In this document: positions 32,601 to 39,079 of the stretch, one piece after another
Layout: every line of letters begins with the position of its first letter
Position numbering within the stretch: position 1 is the first letter of the stretch
NCBI GenBank assembly: GCA_043228905.1
Contig: JBHGNT010000008.1
Span: forward strand, 12,524,001 to 12,588,000
Source of the DNA: Azolla caroliniana
Lineage: Eukaryota; Polypodiophyta
Direction: 5' to 3'
DNA length: 64,000 nt
The notes under the pieces: model-generated
The model's database searches: none
The model's input: the letters and a program-made list of their open reading frames with translations, nothing else
What the model was told of the DNA's origin: nothing
Made by a program: the position numbers and the translations under genes

Positions 32601-34216
32601 CAATGAATTAGATTTCTCTTTGGCTAAAAAACTTCACTTAAATGTAATATTGAATGATTCCCCTTGGATTGTTTTGCTTCATAAAGCTCATCCACATATT
32701 TTTAGCAACCTATTAGCCAATAACACAACGTTTGATGGATAGCTAAATTATATGCATCCTCTCATCTTTTCATTTCATCCAAGTTGTAAATGTCCACCAC
32801 ACCACTTCTTGCATCTCCATGCAGAGGACCATGGCATAAATGTTTTAAATTTACTAAGGGTGAAACCAATTACATCTATAAGGTTTGAGCGTAGACAACA
32901 TTATCGATTCACACCTTCTGAAGGGATGAGTCACAGAGAGCAGCTACCAAATACATTTAATAATTAACAACTTACAATGAGCAGATTTATTGCCATGACA
33001 TGGAAGTTACAAGCTCAATAGCGCATCGGTTTTTAGCATTTAGAAATGGTGAGAGTTTTTCACCATGCATGATAGTGGCAAGAAGTCTAAAGAAAATGGG
33101 TGTGTCTGGAAAGGAGGGGTAGAATCAGACTTGGTGCATGTGCATACCCAATCCCTTACATTACTTTTACATCATTTGACCTGTGTGAGATTGGTTTTTC
33201 TTTGCCCTTTATAAATTTTGCAAGTGAGTTTCATGAATTGCTCCTTGGATGATTTAAGAAATTAATGGAAATGCTATCAAATATGGAACTAATGGTAAGC
33301 TAAATATTTCTCACATGTATGAAACGTTTTGGAATATTTTCCCATTCATCACCTACCATTATGGACCATAAAGATAGCCATGAAGGAATGGATTAGAAAG
33401 AGAATACAAAATTATATTGACCAGTATCTCAATACATTAGATTTCACGCATCTTTATACAAAAGGTGTCAAATCACCCCATTAACACTCACTTCACAAGG
33501 TCACATCTAATTCCCTTTGCATGTCACATTATGTAAATGATCCCTCCAATGGTACATTTAGGTCCTACATGTACATTAATACGCCATGAAGATGACCTAA
33601 ATTTACCTTTCAAGAAACAAAATTTCCTATTCTTACATTAGAAGGCACAGAAGATGCTTGAATTTCTCCTTGGCTACTATCTGACATGAAGACTTGATTT
33701 ATATGTTTCGATCTATCAAGCATTACATCTACTGAAAGGAGTGATGACAATCTGTGGATCTGTAAGTTGATTAGCTTATAACATAAAGTCATCGGGTCCA
33801 TTCAGGTGTCAAATGTGGGCCCTCGTAAAGCAGATCCCAAGGGCATTCTTAGGATCTGAATCAGGTGGAGGTTGTAAGAAGCATGATACAAAATCTTGTC
33901 ATAAATCTTTTCTAATCCAAACTTTCCCAGGAAATTTCCAACGTTTTGAAGAACCCAAACATATCAGAAAATGCTGTTATTGTTATTACCATCACAAACA
34001 AAGAATACAAGAAACGCTATGATAGCTTCTTAGAAAGTGATAAACTTCTCAGCAGCACATTTTCAAGAAACTACAATATGGCAGGCAACAAAGGCGATGA
34101 TGCCCAAGCCTTTCAGACAAATGCTCATCCCTCGAGAGGCGGATCTCCACAAAACCAAGACGCGTTCAAGCATCAAAAGGAGAGGAGAGAACATGTTAGA
34201 GAAAAGAACTGACCAT
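13075..34216 (-). CDS. VPS26: VPS26 retromer subunit, 11 exons
   Basis: VPS26 is the arrestin-fold subunit of the retromer core (with VPS35 and VPS29), which recycles sorting receptors from endosomes. Exons in transcript order: 34214-34216 (ATG), 29773-29847, 29263-29337, 28923-28995, 26477-26521, 14407-14518, 14272-14338, 14152-14196, 13867-13922, 13587-13762, 13075-13250. All introns are GT-AG. Coding lengths sum to 903 nt, giving 300 residues with no internal stop; plant VPS26 is about 300. Diagnostic blocks are PGKRFEHQGIKLELLGQI, VKELDVSGEIY, MEVGIEDCLHIEFEF, YHLKDVIVGKIYFLLVRIKI, ETLAKYEIMDGAPVRGESIP and RRYFKQHEITMYRL. The segment between GQI and VKEL reads DFGFDKDKSSDFTSL, unlike the usual plant EMYFDRGNFYDFTSL, so this is a diverged VPS26. 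Exon 1, holding only ATG, is the least certain part. Transposons fill introns 1, 4 and 5. Confidence 0.92.
13587..13762 (-). CDS. VPS26: VPS26 exon 10
   Basis: Encodes YHLKDVIVGKIYFLLVRIKI, then KHMELEIRRRETTGSGAS, then ETLAKYEIMDGAPVRG. These are the most conserved strands of the C-terminal arrestin domain. It splits Lys at its start and Gly at its end. Donor is AGAG|GTGAGA. Confidence 0.97.
13867..13922 (-). CDS. VPS26: VPS26 exon 9
   Basis: A 56-nt exon encoding MEVGIEDCLHIEFEFSKS plus two bases of Lys. This block is near-invariant among VPS26 proteins. Acceptor is TTGCAG, donor AA|GTAATG. Confidence 0.96.
14152..14196 (-). CDS. VPS26: VPS26 exon 8
   Basis: A 45-nt exon encoding VRNPSPVPEINNCIK, the counterpart of VRNYxPxPxINNSIK in plant VPS26. 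Both ends are in phase 0. Confidence 0.94.
14272..14338 (-). CDS. VPS26: VPS26 exon 7
   Basis: Encodes YVLKLTIARGFGMSSPVYKD then FW. The first half matches the conserved RYVLKVTxxR block. The GFGMSS part is diverged from familiar plant sequences. Flanking introns are only 68 and 75 nt. Confidence 0.94.
14407..14518 (-). CDS. VPS26: VPS26 exon 6
   Basis: Encodes VKELDVSGEIYNIKTYSFEF then PNVEMPYESYVGLNVVLR. Its acceptor (CTTTGCAG at 14519-14526) is preceded directly by a GA run from an inserted LINE tail, leaving almost no pyrimidine tract. Confidence 0.95.
14519..14549 (-). promoter_or_regulatory. VPS26 intron 5 acceptor with GA run
   Basis: In gene sense the intron ends with about ten GA repeats (plus-strand CT run 14529-14549) followed by TCTTTGCAG and the exon. 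Plant acceptors usually follow a U-rich tract, so this is an atypical splice site next to a 12 kb intron. Confidence 0.8.
14550..14640 (+). repeat. Short LINE 3' tail copy with CT tail
   Basis: About 59 bp matching the last part of the 3' UTR of the neighbouring LINE (ATGGGCCA...TTGGCC...GACGTTAATAT) and ending in a 32-bp CT run (14609-14640). It is an extremely 5'-truncated copy lying between two CT runs. Confidence 0.75.
14641..17009 (+). mobile_element. 5'-truncated LINE A with CT/TTTC tail
   Basis: A non-LTR retrotransposon copy that starts abruptly within the RT domain directly after a CT microsatellite and ends in (TTTC)n/(CT)n at 16975-17009, with no poly(A). The RT ORF at 14673-16793 is open. 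It lies sense on the plus strand, antisense to VPS26, within intron 5. Confidence 0.85.
14673..16793 (+). CDS. LINE A reverse transcriptase, 706 codons
   Basis: Non-LTR RT with MDPNTYRTIMIGHTLAKLYG (start of fingers), EQAGFRRAFSTIDHIFTL, CCFVDFRKAFDTVPRERLF, GVKQGCPLSPRLFGIYIDE, the catalytic ILLYADDIVLLS (around residue 188), and a long thumb/connection region. A late Cys/His motif CRLCHIEIEDEYHFTCKC follows at about residue 533, like the zinc motif at the C-terminus of many LINE ORF2 proteins. The first in-frame Met lies inside the domain, and reading upstream (CFPPQWT) continues homology to LINE B, so the endonuclease is lost by 5' truncation. No internal stop in 706 codons suggests a young insertion. 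It cannot mobilise itself without an endonuclease. Confidence 0.9.
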   Translation: MNTVAPIHKGGDPMDPNTYRTIMIGHTLAKLYGAVMEAELSDNMETLNLRAPEQAGFRRAFSTIDHIFTLRCLIDQTKARKKKLYCCFVDFRKAFDTVPRERLFDRLKSLRIPDDMVWAIYTLYEQVSGCVRCPGGLSNRFTSTIGVKQGCPLSPRLFGIYIDEITDFIACEGGTGVVLGNTQVRILLYADDIVLLSESEHDLQRHLNALDDFCVQRGLVVNLGKTKVLIFHTLAQVRAKCHLTISHSPVEVVGSYVYLGVTFNARSGKFLMTQAAKDRLTRGHASLSLLERQCHQAHFQEPRTKGWLFDSLVTPSLMYASAVWAPGLPSFMWTQLERPLVMMLSRQLRSKSTVPHDIIRAEFTLPPMLVEALFQLVVFIHKIHSQPHDRISHQAFKASRSLYESGYTSSWYGMMVSWLLANGLNINNLPPLRYNHTSDNTLISHENRNKVIRQEIWQIYTRCKWITPLEPLPSKMLYYKKHFMHFSELGFITRPKYLDVFLPHALRVVIGQLRISSHQLEIENGRTSGVPREERICRLCHIEIEDEYHFTCKCPTYAKIRAKYQDILGSSPTLPKLLDTLDIKKLGKYILELKQHRENKLQNVDNNVANDHEHVTNEVFQEQEETTNANTLAPLGLSIDEAENQRRTRRPRVPGFKATRRDVEAILKIRERELHRLEAMARALSTLEPTSRPFDPPLLFERLGWK
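17561..18353 (+). pseudogene. LINE B ORF1-like protein
   Basis: N-terminal coiled coil (EIEKQKTELYASLKAELLQE and following Lys/Glu heptads). Next comes a central domain with LGTKIGASDIPFASAWRVGR and SRAKALIIRFMDIDKKNAF, and a C-terminal part LPLAQVAHHKENMPRVLDAR then GKWVVYRDGKVIIT. The layout of coiled coil, RRM-like part and C-terminal nucleic-acid-binding domain is that of L1-type ORF1 proteins (Transposase_22 family). The three parts lie in three frames, so it has at least two frameshifts. Frame assignment is by eye. Confidence 0.7.
18371..19789 (+). pseudogene. LINE B apurinic-like endonuclease domain
   Basis: Opens MAYETLRMTIWNCNGS, then DIAMYRETHQ (Glu of the active site), IILLGDFNAQTKDE, and ADHAYLRFEV with the catalytic His. 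These are the landmarks of the exonuclease-endonuclease-phosphatase domain that nicks target DNA for target-primed reverse transcription. One in-frame TAG interrupts it at 18719-18721. The frame shifts before RT at about 19740. Confidence 0.85.
19731..21194 (+). pseudogene. LINE B reverse transcriptase
   Basis: RT with NYRTIMIGHYLAKLYG, GQAGFRKGFTTLDHIFTL, CCFVDFRKAFDTVPRAQLM, GVKQGCPLSPTLFGLYIDE and ILLYVDDIVLIS (YVDD in place of the YADD of LINE A). One in-frame TGA at 20727-20729 breaks the frame, which then continues with FQEPRTKLWLFDTLFTPTLL to 21194. The C-terminal zinc region present in LINE A is absent or unrecognisable. Confidence 0.88.
22006..22862. mobile_element. hAT-like non-autonomous transposon 1
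   Basis: The left end CAAGGTTGTTAGGTACG and the right end (reverse complement CATGGTTGTTTACGTACC) form imperfect terminal inverted repeats starting CA. Both ends are flanked by a perfect 8-bp duplication GTTTTAAT (21998-22005 and 22863-22870), the hAT hallmark. Subterminal regions carry many ACGTTAAATACG-like words. The 857-bp interior holds a TTC microsatellite (22531-22586) and no transposase. It splits a Copia fragment whose homology continues on both sides, which supports the boundaries. Confidence 0.82.
22531..22586 (+). repeat. TTC trinucleotide microsatellite
   Basis: About 19 uninterrupted TTC units within the hAT-like element. It yields poly-Ser, poly-Leu and similar open frames that are not genes. 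Confidence 0.95.
23650..24011 (-). repeat. Tandem duplication inside Copia protease region
   Basis: A block of about 165 bp (23650-23818) recurs at 23848-24011 with about 10 percent difference. In Copia sense both read GNKNYACNIKGLGGV-like then LTLDQIHF. The duplication is specific to this decayed copy as far as this window shows. Confidence 0.8.
24094..24850 (+). mobile_element. LINE B-type 3' end fragment
   Basis: Matches the LINE B segment 21066-21355 (CTTTGGGAGCTCCCTAAA; AAGGGGTTACAATYGATC) with internal differences. It ends in a 3' UTR with TTAAGATGTAATGTCTTGTTTGG, similar to the tail beside the VPS26 acceptor. It is a separate 5'-truncated copy. Confidence 0.65.
24858..24967. repeat. 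55-bp tandem duplication
   Basis: Two adjoining 55-bp units (24858-24912, 24913-24967) differing by a single base, beginning CTTTTCCMAAGATCTTAG. The near identity implies a recent duplication or slippage. Confidence 0.9.
25067..25657. mobile_element. hAT-like non-autonomous transposon 2
   Basis: The left end TAGTTATGAGCC and the reverse complement of the right end TAGGTATGGGGCCC form imperfect inverted repeats. Flanks ATCCTGAC (25059-25066) and ATCCTTAC (25658-25665) form an 8-bp duplication with one mismatch. The interior is a degenerate array of GGTTTGGTTT-type words on one side and their complement on the other, as seen at subterminal regions of plant hAT elements. No transposase is present. 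Confidence 0.7.
25980..26195. repeat. 80-bp tandem repeat, about 2.7 copies
   Basis: The word CACCCAAGTGGTAA recurs at 26012, 26092 and 26172, an exact 80-bp period. The second and third copies are nearly identical. It lies 280 bp from VPS26 exon 5, within intron 5. Confidence 0.9.
26477..26521 (-). CDS. VPS26: VPS26 exon 5
   Basis: A 45-nt exon encoding FGFDKDKSSDFTSL with split codons at both ends (Asp at the start, Val at the end). Acceptor is TTTTGCAG, donor CTAG|GTATGC. It is 12 kb from the next exon but restores the frame exactly. Confidence 0.9.
   Translation of the reverse strand: MLDSIKINLQILHL
26522..28922. other. VPS26 intron 4
   Basis: A 2.4 kb intron. It holds a decayed LINE piece (27860-28390, minus strand), a short direct repeat of CCTATCTTAGATCAAC (about 27470 and 27510), and a GA run near 28494-28510. 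The rest is AT-rich with no recognised content. Confidence 0.6.
27860..28390 (-). pseudogene. LINE RT thumb-region fragment
   Basis: The minus strand reads LMRALEEFFMFIKLSV, then PLEIMESFKYLGLEVHSN, then TLATLACLYGVELWG. This is the order seen after the YADD motif in LINE reverse transcriptases (xxLNxxKTKIM, FKYLGxxI, LLYGxExW). The family differs from LINE A and B. It is truncated at both ends with stops. Confidence 0.7.
28923..28995 (-). CDS. VPS26: VPS26 exon 4
   Basis: Encodes VRIVPHPGKRFEHQGIKLEL then LGQI plus one base. GKxxEHxGIKxExxGQI is a signature of the N-terminal arrestin domain of VPS26. Acceptor is TTTTCAG, donor ATTG|GTTTGT. Confidence 0.97.
29263..29337 (-). CDS. VPS26: VPS26 exon 3
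   Basis: A 75-nt phase-0 exon encoding VTVRKEKGHIVTVPLFHSLE then SLMGQ, corresponding to the KKENGQxxxxPLFxSQExxxG region of plant VPS26. Confidence 0.93.
29773..29847 (-). CDS. VPS26: VPS26 exon 2
   Basis: A 75-nt phase-0 exon encoding NFIRGALAPPYTATIDFADA then DTRQQ. It matches the NYLLGAFKPxCNIxITFxDG start of plant VPS26 directly after Met, so only ATG is missing. Acceptor is GATTTTAG. Confidence 0.9.
29848..34213. other. VPS26 intron 1
   Basis: A 4.4 kb proposed intron. Content seen: a 24-bp exact repeat (GATCACATTGAATGGCCAGT start) at 30105 and 30307; two diverged copies of a roughly 100-bp unit at 32180 and 32340; and a repeated TTATCCAATACTT motif at about 32520 and 32588. No exon or intact element was found. 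Confidence 0.55.
32180..32440 (-). repeat. Paired Copia-like leader repeats
   Basis: Two copies (about 32180-32280 and 32340-32439). On the minus strand each contains TTTGGTATTAGAGC, close to the initiator-Met primer site TGGTATCAGAGC of plant Copia elements. They are probably remnants of two Copia leaders or a duplicated leader. No LTR is seen around them. Confidence 0.45.
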
Positions 34217-34330
34217 GGCGGGATTCGGGAATTCAGCGAGGGCGGAAGCGAAGAGGAAGAAGGCCCATTCCTTACACTGCCACTCTGGCCCAACCAGAAA
34301 GCTCCTTCTTCTTTCCTCTCTGAATAGATA
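34214..34330 (-). CDS. VPS26: Proposed VPS26 exon 1 (5' UTR and ATG)
   Basis: The minus strand reads CCCGAATCCCGCCATG followed at once by GTCAGT, a plausible donor (coding 34214-34216). The upstream 110 bp are locally GC-richer with CpGs, unlike the surroundings, as expected for a 5' UTR near a promoter. Joining this ATG to exon 2 gives MNFIRGAL, matching MNYLLGAF of plant VPS26. Only ATG is coding here. Transcript evidence would decide. Confidence 0.55.
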
Positions 34331-34471
34331 GATAGATATGTATGTACATATGTAGTATGTATGTACATACACACACAAAAAGACGAGCCGAGATGGTCAT
34401 GGTCATGGTCATGGTCTAGACTCTGAGGTATGTAAGTAGGTATGTATGTATGTATGCATAATGCATGTACA
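34331..34471. promoter_or_regulatory. Putative VPS26 promoter with TATG and GGTCAT repeats
   Basis: Between the proposed exon 1 and the Copia LTR lie TATGTA-type repeats and a short GGTCAT array. No clear TATA box was identified on the minus strand. The Copia inserted in the TATG repeat, so the upstream promoter is displaced by 5 kb. Confidence 0.35.
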
Positions 34472-34476
34472 TATGT

Positions 34477-34913
34477 TGTTGAGAGAACAATCTCAACCGG
34501 ATCCGGATCGACTGAATAAGCCAAAGCCGCATCGTATCCGGATCAGTGTCCGGATAGCATTTGGAACCTCAAGCCGGATTGGGGATCGGAGAGACGGATT
34601 CGTGTGTGAACCAATAGGCCGTTAAAGGCCTACGCTTCTAGACTACTAGGTAGTTAATGTTCTTGTAGTTAGTGTCAAGGGCTTAGTACGAGCATTGAAA
34701 TACCTGTCAGTACTACGGTCAGTCCTTCAAGGACTTGTATAGAGCACATTGTATGTACAAAGAGTCTTTTAGTGTTTTTTGGAATATACACGTTTATGTG
34801 TTCTACTCTAACTTTGTCTCTCCCGTGTAAGGTTCCATTAAACTTGTATCTGTATTCTTGTGCTATCGGGACGAGCCGGTTTGTCTTAACTTCCACAATC
34901 GTATTCTTTTATA
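34477..34913 (+). repeat. Copia B 5' LTR
   Basis: Begins TGTTGAGAGAAC and ends CTTTTATA before the primer site. It shares its layout with the 3' LTR but has many substitutions and a deletion in the promoter region (TTGTATAGAGCAC against TTGTATAAATAG), so the insertion is not recent. Confidence 0.9.
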
Positions 34914-34930
34914 TGGTGTCAGAGCACAAG
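34914..34930 (+). promoter_or_regulatory. Copia B primer-binding site
   Basis: TGGTGTCAGAGC directly follows the LTR. It differs by one base from TGGTATCAGAGC, complementary to the initiator-Met tRNA 3' end used by most plant Copia elements. Confidence 0.85.
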
Positions 34931-35009
34931 GGTTAAGAACCTCTACAACCGACAAGCATTTTCTGAAGACAAACCTTAACACCCGGTAAAGAACATACAG
35001 AAGAAAATT

Positions 35010-35376
35010 ATGGACCGAGGAATGGCTAGCTCGCTCCCGACGGAGAAGCTCGACAGATCCAACTATGCATCTTGGTCTTACAAGATGCATCAATACCTGC
35101 TTGGGCATGATTATTGGAGTTATGTCAACAAACCCAACGATACGGCACCTGATGCGGCACACAAGGACTTCCCAACTTGGTGCCAAGAGCCGGCGAGAGA
35201 AGACCACAACGGATTGTTGGTATTGTGGCCGAAAGGGCCACAAAGAGAGCGAATGTAGGAAGAAGCGCGCGATTCAGACAAATTCATATTCGGCAAGGCC
35301 GGTCGAGCAAACCAACAAAGCTCGCACTACGCTGAGGAATCGGAAAAATCCGATTCCGAAAATGGAACAGGTCTAG
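35010..35376 (+). pseudogene. Copia B gag remnant
   Basis: The frame at 35010 reads SSLPTEKLDRSNYASWSYKM then HQYLLGHDYWSYV, the start of a UBN2-type Copia gag. It then jumps to the zinc knuckle CWYCGRKGHKESEC in another frame near 35210, losing most of capsid. The related copy at 47733-48672 keeps the missing middle. The following protease start (SNHM near 35460) is cut by a nested LTR. Confidence 0.82.
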
Positions 35377-35467
35377 CCTTTGTGATGAAACACAAGGTTA
35401 ATTCGATGAAGAAGACCACTTCCGGTTCCAATGAAGTGTGATATGTTGAATATGGAGCATCAAATCA

Positions 35468-35940
35468 TATGGGAAATCGGTCCCTCCGGATGGGATCCGA
35501 CTATGAATGGAGAAGACCCGGTGAGAACCAGAAGTGAAGACAGATTTGTAAATATGTCTTGAATAAACCCATTGAGGCTATATTTGTAAATAGCCCTAAG
35601 GTCATATTTGTAAATATGACTTAGGGCAATCACCTTATAAGTGTGAGAGATTGTGTGCATTGCATATTGTTGTAACTGTTGTATAGAGACGTAGAGAGAG
35701 ATACAAAGCGATACTCTGTTGTAACCGCCATTGTGTGAAGAAACAGAGCTCGAGGTCGTTGCCTCCGAGTCTCTGATTGTACCCTCTTTTTTCTTCATAG
35801 TGATAGTTGGAGTCTGTGGGCTCCCATGGTTTTTCCCATTCAAATTTTTCCACGTAAACATCCTTGTGTCATTTTTGTGTACTCTCTCGTTCTTTCCATA
35901 TTTGTGATTCAAGACTTGGTTGTGGCCGAGCAATATTCCA
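35468..35940 (+). repeat. Nested LTR of Copia family A
   Basis: Begins TGGGAAATCGGTCCCTCC and runs through the paired TTTGTAAATA segments to TTGTGGCCGAGCAATATTCCA. This is collinear with the LTRs at 49073-49566 and 52081-52752 but lacks the 28-bp minisatellite and the first three bases. It interrupts the Copia B protease. No matching second LTR or interior was found, so it is a solo or truncated LTR. Confidence 0.75.
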
Positions 35941-36150
35941 CGTTTCTTTACAACGACGGAACCGGGCCGGATGCACCCGAACCGAACTCGGACAGGACTG
36001 ATGGATGGCGACGAAATCGGAACCGGACGGCGACCGAACCAAGCCGAACGAATCGGGCTGGATGCAACCAAACTGGGCCGGACGGAACCGGAACTGGATC
36101 AGATGGTGACCGAACTGGGTCGGATGCAACCAGATGGATCATGCGGCGAA
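35941..36150. repeat. GC-rich degenerate CCGGA/GACCGAAC repeat
   Basis: About 200 bp built from short, imperfect words such as GGATGCAACC, ACCGAACTGG and CCGGACGG. It gives long open frames on both strands that are compositional artefacts. Its origin is unknown. It sits between two nested LTR pieces. Confidence 0.6.
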
Positions 36151-36750
36151 CTAAAGTAAAGGTTATGTGAACGTATGCAACTAAAGTCAAACTTTATGTA
36201 AAGTAAAGATCATGTGGATGCAGGCAATGGAATTGAAAAAGATGGAGATGGAAGTTCCTTGATGCAAGTGCGAGAAGGGAGGAGAAAAGCTATCTCTCGA
36301 TAATCCAAAGAATCCTAATTATCTTATGAAACCCTTATCTCTTATCGAAGCGATAAACCCTAAATTTCCTTACGGAAGCTATCTCTAAAAAACCGGAACC
36401 CTAATAATTTTCTTAACGGAAGCCATATCTCTCGTATAACCATAATTTTCCTTACAAAAGCCATATATATCAAATAGCCCTAATTTGTTTTCTTATGAAA
36501 GCCATATCTCATAAATTTGAAACCTAATTGTTTCTTATCGAAGCCATATCTCACAAACCCTAAACTTTTGTAATCCCAATCTTGGGATTGATTGTAATTT
36601 TTCTTCTCCTTTGGTAATGAAATTGATTAAACTTTCTCATTTCTATTAATTCTTAAAGTATAAACGCACGAATTTGATATCCTATGGTCAAAGGCCCGGT
36701 CCCGCCTCAAGTTCACGTATCCTTGTCGTATTTTCGTGACACCGAGGACA
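36151..36750 (+). repeat. LTR-like segment with 60-bp degenerate repeats
   Basis: Between 36290 and 36570 about five diverged units of roughly 60 bp carry GAAGCCATATCTC plus AACCCTAA. The segment ends near GTATTTTCGTGACACC, resembling an LTR end. It is probably a second solo LTR nested in Copia B. Target duplication was not identified. Confidence 0.5.
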
Positions 36751-36769
36751 GTTCATGCGCAAAGAGAAG

Positions 36770-38480
36770 GGGAAGAAGAAGATGTCAGAGTACAATACCG
36801 GCCGAGCTGAGTCAGATTAGAGCAAATCCGACCCCGACAGAACAAAAAAGGAACCTCTGAGGAAGAGGTCGAAATCAACCGAGAAGGCCACGAAATCGGC
36901 GAATCGGGATTTGCGTTGATCCACCTGCTAGAAAAACCCCTAAAGTGGTACGGGTACAATGAGTATATGGCGCATCATTATGCGTACATGGCAAAGGTGG
37001 CAACCGTGCGTGAGCCGGAGAGCTACGCTGAAGTGGCTAAGGACCCGAATTGGCGAAAGGCCATGGAGGAAGAGATGCACGCACTCACGGTAAATGAGAC
37101 GTGGGATTTAGTCGATGTACTGAAAGGAGTGAAGCTGATAGGTTGTCGGTGGGTGTACAAGGCGAAATACAACGTTGACGCCTCCATCAATGGGTACAAG
37201 GCCCGATTAGTGGCCAAGGGCTATGCGCAACAACACGACATCGATTACAATGAGACGTTCGTGTCGGTCACAAAGATGACGATTGTCCGTGTTTTGCTTG
37301 TGGTGGCAGCGACGAAGGGGTGGCATCTACATCAAATGGATGTGAACACACCGGTTGTATGCCAATTGAAGAAGTCCCTCTAAGGACTCAAGCAAGCCCT
37401 GCGTCCTGGAACGCGAAGATCACGCAGAGACTGTGTCGGATGGGGTTTGCTCCGTCGAGATCAGACTCTTCTCTCTTCATCCGGCAAGGTCAGAATGAGC
37501 CGATGAGCATATTGCTCTATGTGGATGATCTTGTCATCGCTGGTGCCAACCTAGACGAAATCGGCCACGTCAAATCCCGGCACGCGACATCATTTGAGAT
37601 GAAGGATCTAGGCGACCTTCATTACTTCCTCAGGATCGAAGTGATCCGAATCCCCAAAGGCATATAGATCAGTCAATGCCACTATGTCCTGAGTATGCTC
37701 TTCAAATTCGGTATGACAGAATGCAAATCCATCTCGACTCCTTTGGACCGGAATATAAAGCTTTGCCTTGACTCCGGAACGACATGCGACCCGAAAACAT
37801 TCCGATAGATAGTCAGAAGCCTTATCTATCTGACCATGACCCGGCCGGACCTCAACTATCTGATTGGATTGATCAATGAATTTATTGCACATCAGATTGT
37901 GGAGCACCTTCAGTGTGTGCACCGAATCCTGAGATACGTCAACGGCTCTAAGGCTAGGGGTTTGTTGTATCAGACCGGTGTAGCCGAACAATTTGTCGGC
38001 TACACGATGCCGATTGGGCCGGAAATGTCTGCGACCGCAGGTCTACATTTGGATATGCGTTTTTACTTAGAAGCGTCACGATCGCCTAAAGCAGCAAAAA
38101 GCAATCGATAGTGGCACTATCGAGCACTGAGACCGAGTACCGAGGAGCAGTTGTCACAACGTGTGAAGCCATATGGCTCAAGAGGTGCCTGAAGGATCTG
38201 CGAGTAGTGGTGTCTGATCCGATGACAATCTATTGCGACAACCTCATCAACATCCAGCTGGCAAAGAACCCCGTCTTTCACGCCCGAACTAAGCACATCG
38301 AGGTGCACTATCATTTTGTCTGCAAGCACGTTCTCTCCGGTGAAGTGGAACTGCTGCATGTTTCGATGGATCGGCAGGTGGTTGATATCTTCACCAAGCC
38401 CCTTAGGCTTAAACAAGTTGCAGCAATTTTCCGGTGCACTAGGTGTGCAATACCTCGATATGCCAAACTTGAGGGGGAGG
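36770..38480 (+). pseudogene. Copia B reverse transcriptase and RNase H
   Basis: The linker (KPLKWYGYNEYMAHHYAYMA) leads into RT: WRKAMEEEMHALTVNETWDL, CRWVYKAKYNVD, VKGYAQQ-like block, then after a stop LLYVDDLVIAG (37510-37550). RNase H pieces ALSSTETEYRGAVVTT and IYCDNLINIQLAKNPVFHA end with YLDMPNLRG. At least four frame breaks or stops are present (for example TAA at 37381-37383). The catalytic YVDD is intact but the polyprotein is not. Confidence 0.85.
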
Positions 38481-38969
38481 AATGAAAGGAGGAATGAGAA
38501 AGATGATCAGGAAGCCGAGTCGGATACCAATTCCGACTTCGGCCTGACTGAAGAAGTCGAAGTGCACGGGTTGGCTGAGAAAGTCGAGACCAGATGCAGG
38601 GGGAGCCACAGGAACGGAAAGCCCAAGCTAGAGCCAATCGAAAAAGGGGGAGGCAAACCCAGAATGACCGAGACACGGACGTGGGCTGATGTCATGAAAG
38701 GTCTAGGAATCGAAGAAGAATCGGAGACAACCGATTCGGTTGAGAGCAGAAATGAATCGGATGTACCCGATTCAATCAAAATGATCGATTCGGAGGAGCC
38801 AAATCTACGATGGGCCAAGTGGACAAAAAGGCAGCCAAAGCCGAAGCTGAGACGGAGGAACCAACGGGTCAAGGGGCGCCAACACCGCGACAACAAGGGA
38901 GCTGATAAGGGCCAAAGGAGCAGACAAGCCGACCAAGAAGGTCGAGGAAAGAGGAACCGGACCGGATGA
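38481..38969 (+). other. Extra charged ORF 3' of Copia B RNase H
   Basis: The RNase H frame stays open through about 160 further codons beyond the point where Copia polyproteins normally end and where a first purine tract (GAGGGGGAGGAATG) already occurs. The translated part is acidic, then basic: TWADVMKGLGIEEESETTDS, then KWTKRQPKPKLRRRNQRVKG. No domain is recognised. It is followed by a second purine tract and the 3' LTR. It may be an extra 3' ORF, captured sequence, or an open stretch by chance. Confidence 0.45.
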
Positions 38970-39079
38970 GGAGTGCGAGTAAGGTGCATGAGCGCAAGAA
39001 GGAGCCGAGGAGAGGACCGATTGGCACTACCACAAACACTGAGACAACAATCCGACCTCAAGTTGAGCTTGAGGGGAAG

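Noticed and set aside
35826-36190. Several overlapping open frames on both strands
   Set aside because: GC-rich degenerate repeat; frames on both strands are equally long and have no domain.
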